From Thiohalocapsa sp. (lineage in GTDB: Bacteria; Pseudomonadota; Gammaproteobacteria; Chromatiales; Chromatiaceae), in contig JANQFX010000034.1 of the NCBI GenBank assembly GCA_028277725.1, forward strand, positions 1-64,000: a stretch of 64,000 nucleotides of DNA, given 5' to 3'. The notes under the pieces are model-generated. The model saw nothing but the letters and a program-made list of their open reading frames with translations. It was not told the origin of the DNA and did not search any database. The position numbers and the translations under genes are program-made. This document shows, in pieces, positions 38,808 to 49,100 of this stretch (the first letter of the stretch is position 1; each line of letters opens with the position of its first letter).

Positions 38808-39346
38808 TACACCTCGAACGAGAACTGGTCGCTGTATTCAACGCGAAGAGATCAGTCTTCCGCGGCTATTCACTGATCGAGGTGCTGGTGGTCGTGGCGG
38901 TCGTCGGTGTCTTGGCGGCGATTGCCTATCCGAGCTATCACTCCCAGGTCATCAAGACCCGTAGAACGGAAGCGCAATCCCTACTGCTCGACATTGCCGC
39001 TCGACAGGAGGCTTTCTACACCGACAACAAGACCTTTACTGTCGATATGACAGATTTGGGTTTTGCCTGCGACCCCGTATTCAACGAACAGTGCGAGACC
39101 AATCCGTCCACCAATTGCGATCCCTGTGAGGCAGATCGCCCAAACGTCCACTACCGAGCCGATGCCGTCGCGGGCGACACGGGGGATATCCGTACCAGCT
39201 TCGTCGCTACGGCGGTGCGCGTCAATCAGCAAACAGCGGACACCACCTGCTACGATTTCACGGTCGATTCGAATGGCAATCGGGGTCTGACGAACTTCCC
39301 GGATTCCGATGACAGCTCGGCCGCTGCGCCGACGAATTGTTGGTGA
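38804..39346 (+). CDS. pilE: PilE-like type IV pilin
   Basis: The 180-residue protein has a prepilin leader and signal FRGYSLIEVLVVVAVVGVLAAIAYPSY, with cleavage after Gly, Glu at +5 and a PilE-type continuation SQVIKTRRTEAQSLLLDIAARQEAFY. Six cysteines in the C-terminal half (FACDP, EQC, TNCDPC, TTCYD, TNCW) suggest several disulfides. The GTG start at 38804 overlaps the preceding stop. It is the last gene of the cluster, the standard position for the PilE-type minor pilin. Confidence 0.88.
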   Translation: MIHLERELVAVFNAKRSVFRGYSLIEVLVVVAVVGVLAAIAYPSYHSQVIKTRRTEAQSLLLDIAARQEAFYTDNKTFTVDMTDLGFACDPVFNEQCETNPSTNCDPCEADRPNVHYRADAVAGDTGDIRTSFVATAVRVNQQTADTTCYDFTVDSNGNRGLTNFPDSDDSSAAAPTNCW

Positions 39347-39826
39347 CAGGAGGCCCGAGTCTAGCGATTGGTTTCGCGGTCGGACGTCGGCTTTGGTTAC
39401 GACAACTGTAGCGGAGCGCTTGCATGGCTAGGCACTATTGGCGCGACGAAACCAGGGCCGAGAGCCCTGTCTACGCATATTCCTAGACGGAGTAGTTGAC
39501 CGCGCCGACGTCTGTGCAAGGCACTGACTTGGTTCTGGTTGCGCGGCGTAGTTCAGATCAGCCATTGGGCGACGGGCGCTGCGGTCGCCCTGGCATGCAC
39601 CGCGGGGCATCCAGCTTCGTTGCAACTCCTTGGAACAGTGTGACGATTCCGCGTCGTTGTGCCTCCTGGGCCAATGTGGGATCAGGCCCGCGGGACACAC
39701 CCTGACGACCTTCCAACCGCCCCATCTGGGAGAATGCATGCTCTCAGGGTACGAAAGACGATCACTATTCTCGGTACCGAGTCGATCGGTTGTAACCCCG
39801 TCGATCAACACCTCTACCAAACACCT
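39347..39826. other. 480-base stretch without a clear gene
   Basis: This gap separates pilE from aguB. A CCAGGGCCGAGAGCCCTGT-like imperfect hairpin near 39448-39466 may terminate the pilus transcript. Minus-strand frames here are open for a while but have no ribosome site and no family I recognise. They may be remnants of an interspersed element. The aguB promoter must lie at the right end. Confidence 0.35.
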
Positions 39827-40723
39827 ATGGCGACAAGAAGAGGCATACGCGTACTTGTCCATCAAGGCAGGCTCGGCGATGCCGAGGGCCTGGAACACGC
39901 ATTCGTCACCGCCTGCGTCCACGCAGCTCGATCCAACTGCCGGCTGTTGGTCCTCCCCGAACTGCACCAGTCCGCCTACTTCTGCCAACGGGAGGACCCG
40001 GCGTGTTTCGACCTGGCGGAATCGATCCCTGGCCCAACCACGGAGCGCTTGGGTGCGCTTGCGGCCGAGTACCGGCTGGTCATCGTCGGTTCCCTGTTCG
40101 AACGACGGGCCGCGGGCCTCTACCACAACACCGCGGTGGTCCTGGACAGCGACGGCAGCCTGGCCGGGGTCTACCGCAAGATGCACATCCCGGACGACCC
40201 GGGCTACTACGAGAAGTTCTACTTCACGCCCGGCGATCTGGGTTTCGTGCCCGTCGACACCTCGGTCGGCCGACTCGGTGTGTTGGTCTGTTGGGATCAA
40301 TGGTATCCGGAGGCGGCTCGGCTCATGTCGATGGCGGGCGCGGAGCTGTTGCTCTATCCCACCGCCATCGGCTGGGACCCGGCGGACGATGCCGCCGAGC
40401 GCGCCCGACAACTCGATGCCTGGCGCACAGTACAGCGCGGCCACGCCGTCGCCAACGGCCTGCCCGTACTGGCTTGCAATCGGATCGGATTCGAGGCCGC
40501 GCCCGACGCCTCCAGTCCAAACGACGGCATCCAATTCTGGGGTAACTCCTTCGCCTGCGGGCCGCAGGGTGAGCTACTCGCCAGTGCCTCTGACACGGAG
40601 CCCCAGAACCTCGTCGTGGACATCGATCTCGCTCGCGGCGAGGCCGTGCGACGCATCTGGCCCTTCTTCCGCGACCGCCGCATCGACGCCTATGCGGACC
40701 TCCTTGAGCGCTGGCGCGACTGA
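39827..40723 (+). CDS. aguB: N-carbamoylputrescine amidase AguB
   Basis: AguB hydrolyses N-carbamoylputrescine to putrescine, CO2 and ammonia in the cytoplasm. The 298-residue nitrilase-fold protein has the catalytic triad Glu45 (LVLPELHQ), Lys118 (GVYRKMHI) and Cys155 (GVLVCWDQWYPEAARLM). The stretch CWDQWYPEAARLMSMAGAE followed by LLLYPTAIGW is typical of AguB rather than other nitrilases. The ATG at 39827 is the first Met before the conserved part. Agmatine deiminase (aguA), the usual partner, is not adjacent. Confidence 0.92.
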   Translation: MATRRGIRVLVHQGRLGDAEGLEHAFVTACVHAARSNCRLLVLPELHQSAYFCQREDPACFDLAESIPGPTTERLGALAAEYRLVIVGSLFERRAAGLYHNTAVVLDSDGSLAGVYRKMHIPDDPGYYEKFYFTPGDLGFVPVDTSVGRLGVLVCWDQWYPEAARLMSMAGAELLLYPTAIGWDPADDAAERARQLDAWRTVQRGHAVANGLPVLACNRIGFEAAPDASSPNDGIQFWGNSFACGPQGELLASASDTEPQNLVVDIDLARGEAVRRIWPFFRDRRIDAYADLLERWRD

Positions 40724-40819
40724 ACCGACGGGGCGCGGCTTGAACCCCACAGATATAACCCCGACGTGGCCATGGTCTGGCGGACTCCGCCCCACCCCAA
40801 CTGACCTGAGCATTCACGA

Positions 40820-41923
40820 GTGATGAACGACACCCAACGCACCATGCGCTCCATTATCCAGCGCATCGCGACCGGCCCAGAACTGTCCAAGGACATCTCG
40901 ATGGACGAGGCCCGAGTCGGTATGCAGGCCATCCTCGACAACGAGGTGGACCCGGTACAGGCAGGCATCTTCATGATCGCACTGCGCATGAAGCGGGAGA
41001 CGGACGACGAACAGCGCGGCGTGCTCGACGCCGTGCGCGCAGCGACGCAGCACATCGTCGCGGACGTCGACGAGGTGGTCGACATCGCCGATCCGTACGA
41101 CGGTTACAACCGCTGCCTGCCCGCCTCGCCTTTTCTGGCCCCGGTGCTCGCAGAGTGCGGCGTGGCGGCGGTGAGCCATGGACTCGATGCGGTCGGCCCG
41201 AAATTCGGCGTCACGCACCGGCACGTGCTCAGCGCCGCTGGGCTTCCGGTAGACCTGACGCCCGCCGAGGCCGCCGCGCGCGTCACGGACCCGGACTGCG
41301 GCTGGAGCTATGTCGACCAGCGTGCCTTCGTGCCCAAGCTGCATGGTCTGGTACCCCTGCGCGGCACCATCGTCAAGCGCCAGGTGCTGACCACCGTCGA
41401 GGTCATGGCGCGGCCCATCCACGGCCGCAAGAAGACCCACCTGGTCACCGGCTACGTGCACAAGCCCTACCCGCGCATCTACGCCCTGCTGGCGCGCCAC
41501 GCCGGCTACGACTCGGCGCTGCTTGTGCGAGGTGTCGAAGGTGGCGTCGTGCCCTCGCTGCGCCAGACCGGCGTCTGCTTCAACTACCAGCAGATGGGCG
41601 AGGAGCAGTCCTTCGATATCGATCCGGCCGCGCTCGGCATCGAGCAGAACCTGCGCTCCGTGCCCCTGCCGGAGGATCTGCCCACCAACAACCGCCCCGG
41701 CGACGACATCGCGGTCGCCGTAGACGTGCCGGCGACGGCTCGGGCCGCTGCCCAAGCCGGTCTCGCCGCGCTGGAGGGGCAGCGTGGACCCACCTACGAT
41801 AGCCTGGTCTTCGCGGGCGCCCTGATCCTCTGGCACCTGGGCCGGGAGCACACTCAACAGGCCGCTGCGGATCGCATCCGGGCGGCGTTGGACTCTGGCG
41901 CCGCGACGCGGCGCCTGCACTGA
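40820..41923 (+). CDS. Anthranilate phosphoribosyltransferase-like protein (TrpD2 type)
   Basis: The 367-residue protein has the glycosyltransferase family 3 fold: N-terminal helical domain with DISMDEARVGMQAILDNEVDPVQAGIFMIALRMK, then a PRPP-type domain. The PRPP-binding glycine motif of true TrpD (GTGGD) is replaced by ADPYDGYNR, so anthranilate synthesis is unlikely. This resembles TrpD2/YbiB-type proteins. It is followed 10 bases later by a Rieske gene on the same strand, which suggests a shared, undefined role. Confidence 0.78.
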   Translation: MMNDTQRTMRSIIQRIATGPELSKDISMDEARVGMQAILDNEVDPVQAGIFMIALRMKRETDDEQRGVLDAVRAATQHIVADVDEVVDIADPYDGYNRCLPASPFLAPVLAECGVAAVSHGLDAVGPKFGVTHRHVLSAAGLPVDLTPAEAAARVTDPDCGWSYVDQRAFVPKLHGLVPLRGTIVKRQVLTTVEVMARPIHGRKKTHLVTGYVHKPYPRIYALLARHAGYDSALLVRGVEGGVVPSLRQTGVCFNYQQMGEEQSFDIDPAALGIEQNLRSVPLPEDLPTNNRPGDDIAVAVDVPATARAAAQAGLAALEGQRGPTYDSLVFAGALILWHLGREHTQQAAADRIRAALDSGAATRRLH

Positions 41924-41933
41924 GGGCGTCCCG

Positions 41934-42299
41934 ATGGAGTCGATACTGATCGACGTCGGCGCAGCCTCAGATGTCACTCCGGGCAAGTTTGTTGCGGTGA
42001 AAGCGCAGGGCCGCGCGTACATCGTCGCCCGGGTCGAGGACCGATGGTACGCCGTCGAGGACAACTGTAGCCACGAGGACTACCCCCTCTCCTACGGCTG
42101 CCTGGACGGCGTCCGCATCAAGTGCTCGCTACACGGCAGCTGGTTCAGCCTGGAAACAGGTCAGCCGCAGGAGCCGCCGGCCGAGGATGTCATCGCGACC
42201 TTCCGTATCGAAGAGCGCGACGGGCGCCTGCTGCTGGACCCGACACCCATAGTGCCTAGCGCGGGTGGCGGCACGCAGACCGCTTCCGCGGGGTCCTGA
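41934..42299 (+). CDS. Rieske [2Fe-2S] ferredoxin
   Basis: The 121-residue protein is a stand-alone Rieske domain with cluster ligands in NCSHEDYPLSYG (Cys-x-His) and KCSLHGSWFSLETG (Cys-x-x-His). Small soluble Rieske ferredoxins serve non-heme iron oxygenases or other redox partners. No oxygenase is in the window. It is 10 bases downstream of the TrpD2-like gene. Its stop and the convergent ppc stop share the palindrome TGATCA with no base between the two genes. Confidence 0.9.
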   Translation: MESILIDVGAASDVTPGKFVAVKAQGRAYIVARVEDRWYAVEDNCSHEDYPLSYGCLDGVRIKCSLHGSWFSLETGQPQEPPAEDVIATFRIEERDGRLLLDPTPIVPSAGGGTQTASAGS

Positions 42300-45122
42300 T
42301 CAGCCTGTATTGCGCATGCCTGCGGCGATGGCGTTGATGGAGCGCAACAACGGGTCGAGCCACTGCTCCGGGTCGTCCCCATTGCCCGCGTTACGGGCGA
42401 TACCGCTGCGGTAGCGCTGCAGCAGCGCAATTTGGACGTGATTCAATGGGTCCAGGTAGGTGTTGCGCCGCGCCAGTGAGAGCTGCAGGTCCGGCGTTTC
42501 CTCCATCAGCCCGTGAAGGCCCGCGATGCCGAGGACTTGATTGAGGGTACGCTCGTATTCCTCGGCGATTCGGTCGTAGATGACCTCGGCCCGGCTGCTG
42601 TCCCCGGCGAGTTGGCTGTAGCTGGCGGCGATGTGCATCTCCGCCTTGAACAGCGACATCTGAGTGTTGCTGAGAATGGCACGGAAGAAGGGCCACTCCT
42701 CGTACATGCGCTGCAGTTTGGCGAGCCGCTCCAGATCGCTGCCGCGCCATCGCTCGATGGCGCTGCCGATGCCGTACCAGGCCGGGAGGGTATGCCGGGA
42801 CTGCGCCCAGCCGAAGACCCAGGGAATGGCGCGAATGGAGGCGAGTGAGCGATCGGCCCTCTTGCGGTGCGACGGCCGTGAGCCGATATTGAGCAGCGCG
42901 ATGGCGTCGACCGGCGTGACCTCGTAGAAGTAGTCCAGCAGGCCGTCCTGGTCGATGAGGCCGCGATAGGCCTCTTCGCCCAGCTGAGCCAGTTCCTCCA
43001 TGATGCCCAGGAAGTCCTTACGTGGCTTCGGCGGCGGCTCGATGACACAGCGGCTGGCCTTGATCAGGCCGCTGATACCCATGGTGAGTTCGTAGAGCGC
43101 CGTTTCCGGATTGGCATAACGGTAGGACAGCACCTCGCCCTGCTCGGTGAACTTGATGCGCCCATGCACGGTGTCGTCCGGCTGCGACAGGATGGCCTCG
43201 TGCGTCGGGCCGCCGCCGCGGCCGATGGTGCCGCCGCGGCCGTGGAACAGCCGGCACTGCACGCCACGGCCCTCCGCCAGCGCCACCATCTTCTCCTGCG
43301 CCTCATACAGGTTCCAGGCCGAGGACAGGATGCCGCCATCCTTGCAGGAATCCGAGTAGCCAAGCATGACCTCCTGCAGGTTGCCGGACGCCTTCAGCAG
43401 TGCGGCGTAGGTGTCGTTGTCGAACAACGCCGACATGACGTCGTCGATGTGCTCCAGGTCCTCGATGGTCTCGAACAAGGGCGCGACCCGCAGGTCGCAG
43501 AACCACCCCTGGGGCGTCTTGCCGGCGAGACCGGCGAGGCGCGCCAGCAGCATGACCTCCATGACATGGCTGGCGGTGTGTGTCATGGAGATGACGTAGG
43601 AACCGAACACGCGCTCGCTGATCTCGGCGCGCATGTGCCCCATGACCTCGAAGACCTCCAGGGTCTCACGCGTCTCGGGCGTCAGCGTGGCCTTGTCGAC
43701 GTGGAAGGGATGCGGATGGCCGATGGCACCGGCCAGCGCGACCAGCTTCTGCTCCTCGGTGTAGGACTGATAGAGCGGCGCCCCGGGCTGGCGGACGAAG
43801 AGCTCGGTGACGGCGGCGGTGTGCCGGGTGGACTCCTGGCGCACGTCGAGCTGCACGAGATGGAAGCCGAAGCTCTCCACCAGGCGAATCAGGTCCGCGA
43901 GCGGCCCATCCGCGGCGCTGGCGTCGCCGTGGCTGATGATGGAGTCGCGGATGAGATAGAGGTCCTCCAGCAACGGATATTCGTCGTCGTAGCCCTTGAC
44001 CTGGTCCGCCGGCGCCTCGGGCTCTTCGATGCGCGCCTGGACCCGCGCCAGATTGGCCTCCAGGCGATGGCGCACGATGGCGAGCTTGCGCCGATAGGGT
44101 TCGTGGAAATAGCGCCGCGGCGTCTGCCCCATGGCGCCGAGCCAGTAGTCCTCGTCGTCATCGAGGCTGTCGAGGAAGCCCGGCGACGGCTGGCAGAGGG
44201 TGCTGGAGTGGCTCAGGATGCGGGTCAGCTCCCTGACGCGCCGAATGTACTCCGTGAGCGCCTCCTCGCAATGCATGCGCACCGAGAGCGCTGTGGTCTC
44301 GGGCTTGACGAAGGGGTTGCCGTCCCGGTCGCCCCCGATCCAAGAGCCGAAGCCGATGAAGCTCGTCACCCGGATGCCCGAATCGGCGCCGTAGGCCCGG
44401 CGCACAGCGCGTTCCAGGTTGCGATAGACCACCGGGATGGTCTCGAACAGCGACGCGTGGAAGAAATACAGCCCCTGGCGCACCTCGTCGGTCACCTGGG
44501 GCTTGTGCACCCGCACCTCGTCGGTCTTCCAGAGGATCTGGATCTCACGCAGGATCTCGGCGATGCGGTCCTGCTGCTCCTCCTCGTTGAGGGCGGAGCG
44601 GCGCCAGTCGAGCATGAGCAGGAAGATGCGCCGCTGGGTCTCCAGTGTGGTGCGCCGCTTGGCCTCGGTGGGGTGCGCGGTGAACACGGGCAGGTAGTCC
44701 AGCCGGTCCAGCAGGGTCTGGAACTGGTCCGCACTGACACCCTCCTCCGCGAACTGCCGCAGCGTATGGTCGAAGGAGCCGCGCCACAGCCGCCCGCCGG
44801 CGCTGATGCGGGTGCGCCGCGCCAGATAGCCCTGGACCTCCTCGGCGATGTGGGCGAGCGAGAAATAGATCGTATAGGCGCGGATCACCTCGGACAGCGT
44901 CAGCGGATCGAGCTGGTCGATGCGCTTCATGAGCTTCGCGCGCAGTTCCGGGTCGTCGTGCTCGCGCAGGGTCAGGAAGCCGTCGCGGAGGCGCTCCACC
45001 ACGACCAACACTCGCTTGCGGCTGTGTTCACGCAACACCTCGCCGAGCAGGTTGGCGAACAGCGCGATGTCCTGCTCGGCGCTAGGGGCCGATAGGGTCA
45101 GAGTATCAGAGAGATCGGTCAT
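42300..45122 (-). CDS. ppc: Phosphoenolpyruvate carboxylase
   Basis: PEP carboxylase adds bicarbonate to phosphoenolpyruvate to make oxaloacetate and refills the TCA cycle. The 940-residue product has the expected motifs: VFTAHPTEAKRRT with the catalytic His near residue 150, GSWIGGDRDGNPFV, LGYSDSCKDGG, and FHGRGGTIGRGGGPTH with the catalytic Arg. The C-terminus ends MRNTG, as is common. The ATG at 45122 (MTDLSDTL) was chosen since the upstream extension is unlike the family. It is divergent from the YbeL-like gene and convergent with the Rieske gene. Confidence 0.97.
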   Translation of the reverse strand: MTDLSDTLTLSAPSAEQDIALFANLLGEVLREHSRKRVLVVVERLRDGFLTLREHDDPELRAKLMKRIDQLDPLTLSEVIRAYTIYFSLAHIAEEVQGYLARRTRISAGGRLWRGSFDHTLRQFAEEGVSADQFQTLLDRLDYLPVFTAHPTEAKRRTTLETQRRIFLLMLDWRRSALNEEEQQDRIAEILREIQILWKTDEVRVHKPQVTDEVRQGLYFFHASLFETIPVVYRNLERAVRRAYGADSGIRVTSFIGFGSWIGGDRDGNPFVKPETTALSVRMHCEEALTEYIRRVRELTRILSHSSTLCQPSPGFLDSLDDDEDYWLGAMGQTPRRYFHEPYRRKLAIVRHRLEANLARVQARIEEPEAPADQVKGYDDEYPLLEDLYLIRDSIISHGDASAADGPLADLIRLVESFGFHLVQLDVRQESTRHTAAVTELFVRQPGAPLYQSYTEEQKLVALAGAIGHPHPFHVDKATLTPETRETLEVFEVMGHMRAEISERVFGSYVISMTHTASHVMEVMLLARLAGLAGKTPQGWFCDLRVAPLFETIEDLEHIDDVMSALFDNDTYAALLKASGNLQEVMLGYSDSCKDGGILSSAWNLYEAQEKMVALAEGRGVQCRLFHGRGGTIGRGGGPTHEAILSQPDDTVHGRIKFTEQGEVLSYRYANPETALYELTMGISGLIKASRCVIEPPPKPRKDFLGIMEELAQLGEEAYRGLIDQDGLLDYFYEVTPVDAIALLNIGSRPSHRKRADRSLASIRAIPWVFGWAQSRHTLPAWYGIGSAIERWRGSDLERLAKLQRMYEEWPFFRAILSNTQMSLFKAEMHIAASYSQLAGDSSRAEVIYDRIAEEYERTLNQVLGIAGLHGLMEETPDLQLSLARRNTYLDPLNHVQIALLQRYRSGIARNAGNGDDPEQWLDPLLRSINAIAAGMRNTG

Positions 45123-45397
45123 GGTGAGGTACTGCGGAGAAGATCGCCGGCGGGGGACGTTCGAGCCGACCACATGGACAAGAAGTCTACCCCGTACCGT
45201 GCCGCTCACAAAGGCCGCGACGAGGCCGGCAGCGGCAGCCGCGCAGCTCAGGGGCCGAGTGGAAGGAGACACAGACGCCGGAACCGCCCGGAGAATCGCG
45301 ACGCCCAGGCTTGCCATTTTCGTCCCATGGCGCAGACTCTGGATAGCGACGCCGCGTCAGGCGCAAGCCCCTCCCGACCACCCGCAGGAGCGCTCGA

Positions 45398-45955
45398 ATG
45401 AACGATAGCGACAAACGCGACCAACAAGACCAGGCATCCGAGCGCCTGGTGCAGGCCTACGAGCAGATGCTGGAGCGCACCAAGGAGGCCGTCGACCAGG
45501 CCCAGGAGGCGACCCCGAAACTGCGGCAGATGCTGGAGCAGGTGCGCGACAACATGGTGGAACTCGGCGAGTTGAGCCGCGAGGAGGGCGCGAAGATCGC
45601 TGAGTATGTGGAACGCGATATTGCCGACGCTGCCCATTGGCTGGTGGACACCGGCGAGGAACTCAAGAACTGGTGGCGCTTCGACCTGGAACTCATCGAA
45701 CAGCGTTGGCTGGAGGCCTTTACCAGTGTTGCAGACCAGACCAGCCTGCAACTCAAGCAATGGGCGGAGCGCGCCCGCGACGCCACCCTGTACCAGGCGG
45801 GCCAGATCACGGGCCCCGGCACCTTGGTCTGCGATAAGTGCGGCGCCGAGACCCACTTCACCCGCAGCGGCCGTATCCCCTCCTGCGCCGAGTGCGGCAG
45901 CCTGACCTTCCGCCGCCCACAGCAGGGTTCTGCTGACGACGACGCCGCGGACTGA
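45398..45955 (+). CDS. YbeL-like zinc-ribbon protein (DUF1451)
   Basis: The 185-residue protein has a long helical/coiled N-terminal region (residues 10-140) and a C-terminal zinc ribbon with two Cys pairs, LVCDKCGAET and PSCAECGSLTF. This arrangement matches E. coli YbeL and the DUF1451 family, whose function is not known. An acidic tail (SADDDAAD) ends it. It is monocistronic and divergent from ppc. Confidence 0.85.
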   Translation: MNDSDKRDQQDQASERLVQAYEQMLERTKEAVDQAQEATPKLRQMLEQVRDNMVELGELSREEGAKIAEYVERDIADAAHWLVDTGEELKNWWRFDLELIEQRWLEAFTSVADQTSLQLKQWAERARDATLYQAGQITGPGTLVCDKCGAETHFTRSGRIPSCAECGSLTFRRPQQGSADDDAAD

Positions 45956-46025
45956 AGCCGAAACGCCCGGGCAACGCTGTCCGTCGGGATTCGTACCTCA
46001 GCCCGACCTGCCGCGGTCTTCGTAG

Positions 46026-46051
46026 GATGGCCAAAGCGCAGCGTGCCCATC
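46026..46051. repeat. REP-like palindrome
   Basis: The arms GATGGCCA (46027-46033 region) and TGCCCATC (46044-46051) form an imperfect hairpin around AAAGCGCAGCG. It is a relative of the element at 9416-9442 and of 50053-50080. It lies just downstream of the truncated autotransporter. Confidence 0.5.
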
Positions 46052-46136
46052 AGCTCGCCCAGCATCCCTCGCAACTCAGGCGCGCGGGGCGCCGCCGCCA
46101 GCCTGCGACACGGGCGGCGCCGAGCTATTCATCGAT

Positions 46137-49100
46137 TCATGTGCAGGTTTGTTCGGCAACTAGCACCCGGCGATATCGGCAGACGACCGAGCCAGATCCC
46201 GCTAACTCGGCGCTGTAGAACGGCAGCGAGAACCAGCGCCGGTAGTCGTAGTCGGTGTGGCCGACGTTAGCGGCGGCGGCCAGCAGCCAGGCGCCGATCT
46301 CGCGCTTCAGCGCGATGCCGAGGTCGTAGGAGCGACCCTCGCCCTTGGAGAAGCGCTGACGGACGTCCTGCTCGCCATACGTGGCCGAGCCGCCGAGGAA
46401 CCAGCCCTCGCCGATCTGTTTCTGGGCGCCGATCTGCAGCGCCCAGGTGTCACTGGTGGTGCGCGCGCCGCTGTCCGCACCGCTCTTGACCTCGTTGCCG
46501 CGGGTCATCCGCGCCCAGGCACACTCGGCCTGCCGCAGTTCGGTAGCCTCGCCGGTAAACACCGGGCAGCTCAGGCTGCGATTGAGATTGGCGCTGGCAC
46601 TGCCGAGCGCATTGTCCGCGCCAACCAGGCCCTTATCGGACGCGTACATATTCGCCAAGTCCTGGGCGATACTTGCCGCTTCGGCCTTGGTCTGATACTG
46701 GGCCAAGCCGGCGAAGAGCATGCCATAGCCCTCGGCACCGTCGGCGCTGAAGCCATCCGCGCCATGATCCCAGACCAGCTGGAGGTGTTCGGCGATGGCC
46801 AGGCCAGCATCACTTGCCAGCAGCAGGGGGACCGCGCTCGTGAATCTGGCGCGGTCCACGCGCAAGGCCAGCTCGCGGTTACCGCTCCGCCGATCCGCGG
46901 CATAGTCGAAGAAGACGGAGTCCCGTGCTCGTCCGCTCCAGTCCAGATCTTGGGTCGCAGTCAGCACCGTCGCCACCTTGCCAGGCAGCAGTGCGCTGAA
47001 ACGCGGCACGATCTCACCGCCTACCGTCGCCGGGCCGGTCACCTCGACGCGATCGCCGTAATCGTTCTGCATGTCCAGGTCGACCACCAGCGTGCCCGAC
47101 TGTGCATAGGGACCGATCACGCGGGTCGTCAGCGCGCGATTCGGGCCGCCCGGCTCCAGGGTGCCATCGACCTGCAGACCGACATCCCGAGACCTGATGT
47201 TACGAGTCGACAGCCGCACCAGCGCGCCGGCGTCGAACCGGCCTTGGGGGGTGACCAGCAGGTGATTGTCCGGTCCATCGCCCAGGTCGACACTCCCGAC
47301 CAGGGTGCCAATCACGTTCACCGTGGTCGCTGCCAGATCGCGCCCGACGATGGCGTTGCCATCGACGCCCTCGCCTGCCTCGAGGCGCCCTCTGCGATCG
47401 ATCTCCACAAGGTTGCCTTGCCCGCCCACCAGGAACACCCCCGCGGCATCGGGACCGGTGCCGCCACGGACGCTACCGTCGATTAAGACGCGGCTCGCGT
47501 TGCTCCCCCCGCCGTTACCGGTCGGCGTAGCCACCGACATGACGCCGATCCCCCCGGAGCCGCTCGCCTCGACCTCGCCCGTTTGCTTGACGCTGACGGT
47601 GACGTTGCCAAGACCCGGCCTGCCAGAATCGCGCATCTCGATCACGCCTTCACGCAGGCCCCCGCCCGATAGGTTCATGGCAAGGACTCCGACGCCATGC
47701 TCGCCACTGGCCAGAACGCTGCCGGCGACGTCGATATCTAGACGACCGGTGCCAATCCCACTGCTCGACGATGCATCGGTCTTCACGACCCGGTCCAGCA
47801 TCGTCAATGGCCGCCCCCAGCCGGCGCCGACCAAGCCGCCGTTGCCGCCCAGCACCTGTGCGACGACGCCCGCCGCATCAAGCCCCCTGGTCTCAACCCG
47901 GGCGTTCTCATGGACATCAACGTACAGGTTCCCCGCGCGGCTGCCGCTCGCCGCACCGGGGATGCTGACCGTATCCGCCGGCGGGCCGACAAGCCCGCCG
48001 CCCCCGCCGATGGTCTGGGCGACGATGCCGTGGGCGGCTGCACCCTCAGTAACAATCTCGCCATGGTGGCGCACCACCACCGCGCCGGAGCGCGCACCAT
48101 TGGTGGCATTCGCCGCGCCGAGTGCCACCGCATCGGCGCGTCCCTGCCCCGTTACGCCCAGCACCAGCCCGCCCCCGCGCCCGATGCTCTGGGCCACGAT
48201 GCCGAGACTGCCATCACCGCTCGTATTCAGCTCGCCGTTGGCGGTCACCCTAACATCCGACGCGGTGCCGATCGCCGACGCCGCCCCCAGGTCGACCCGC
48301 GTTGTCGTCCCGATCTGCTCCAGCGCCACCAGACCGCCGCCGCCAGCGATGGACTGCGCGACAAGGCCCGGCGCACCGGCGCCCGTCGTCTGGATATCGC
48401 CGCCGGAGACGCTGACCTGCCCGCCGTAGCCGCCGTTGCCCGCCCCGGCGATGCCCAGCCGCACGCCCATGTCGGTGATCCGCCCGCCGCCATCGCCGGC
48501 GCTGCCCGGGGACTTGCTGAGCTGAAAGCCGAGCCCGATGGGCTTGTCGAACGAGAAGCCGCCACCGAGCTCAAACCAGGCGTTGGCGTTGCGGCTTGCC
48601 GTGCCGGCGACACCGCCGCCGCCGATGCTCTGGGCAAAGATGCCGTAGGCGCGGTCGCCGAGGGTGTTGATCGCGCCGTCGTTCACAACGTCGACCCGAC
48701 CGCTGACGTTGCCGGAGCCGCCCTGGCCGCCGAAGTTGAAGTTGGCGCTGAAGGTCAGGAACTGCATCAAGACGTCCTTGCCCACGTTCTTGCCGAAGTC
48801 TTTCCACGGGCTATAGGTGTCGCGATAGGCTCGCAGGAAACGGCGGTGGCTCTTAGCGCTGATACCGTCGCCGCCGCTGCCGCCGAGCGCGACGCCAACC
48901 GACATCGCAAACGCCGGAAACTTCGGGAAGGCGATCGTCCACGCCTTCGCCGTTGACGACCCGGCCCGACCGCCGCCACCGCCGACACTCTGGGCGAAGA
49001 CCGCCTGCGCATCGTCCGCGCCGGTCGAGATGATGCCATCGTTGGTCACCGAGACCGGACCGCCGTGCCCGCCGCCCCCCCGCGACCGCCGAGGCCAACG

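Noticed and set aside
39428-39705. Possible transposase remnant between pilE and aguB
   Set aside because: Open frames on both strands but no DDE motif, terminal repeats or recognisable family.
43164-45095. Long plus-strand open frame of about 640 codons
   Set aside because: It lies exactly antisense to ppc, has low-complexity Arg/Gly/Ala composition typical of GC-rich antisense frames and no recognisable domain.
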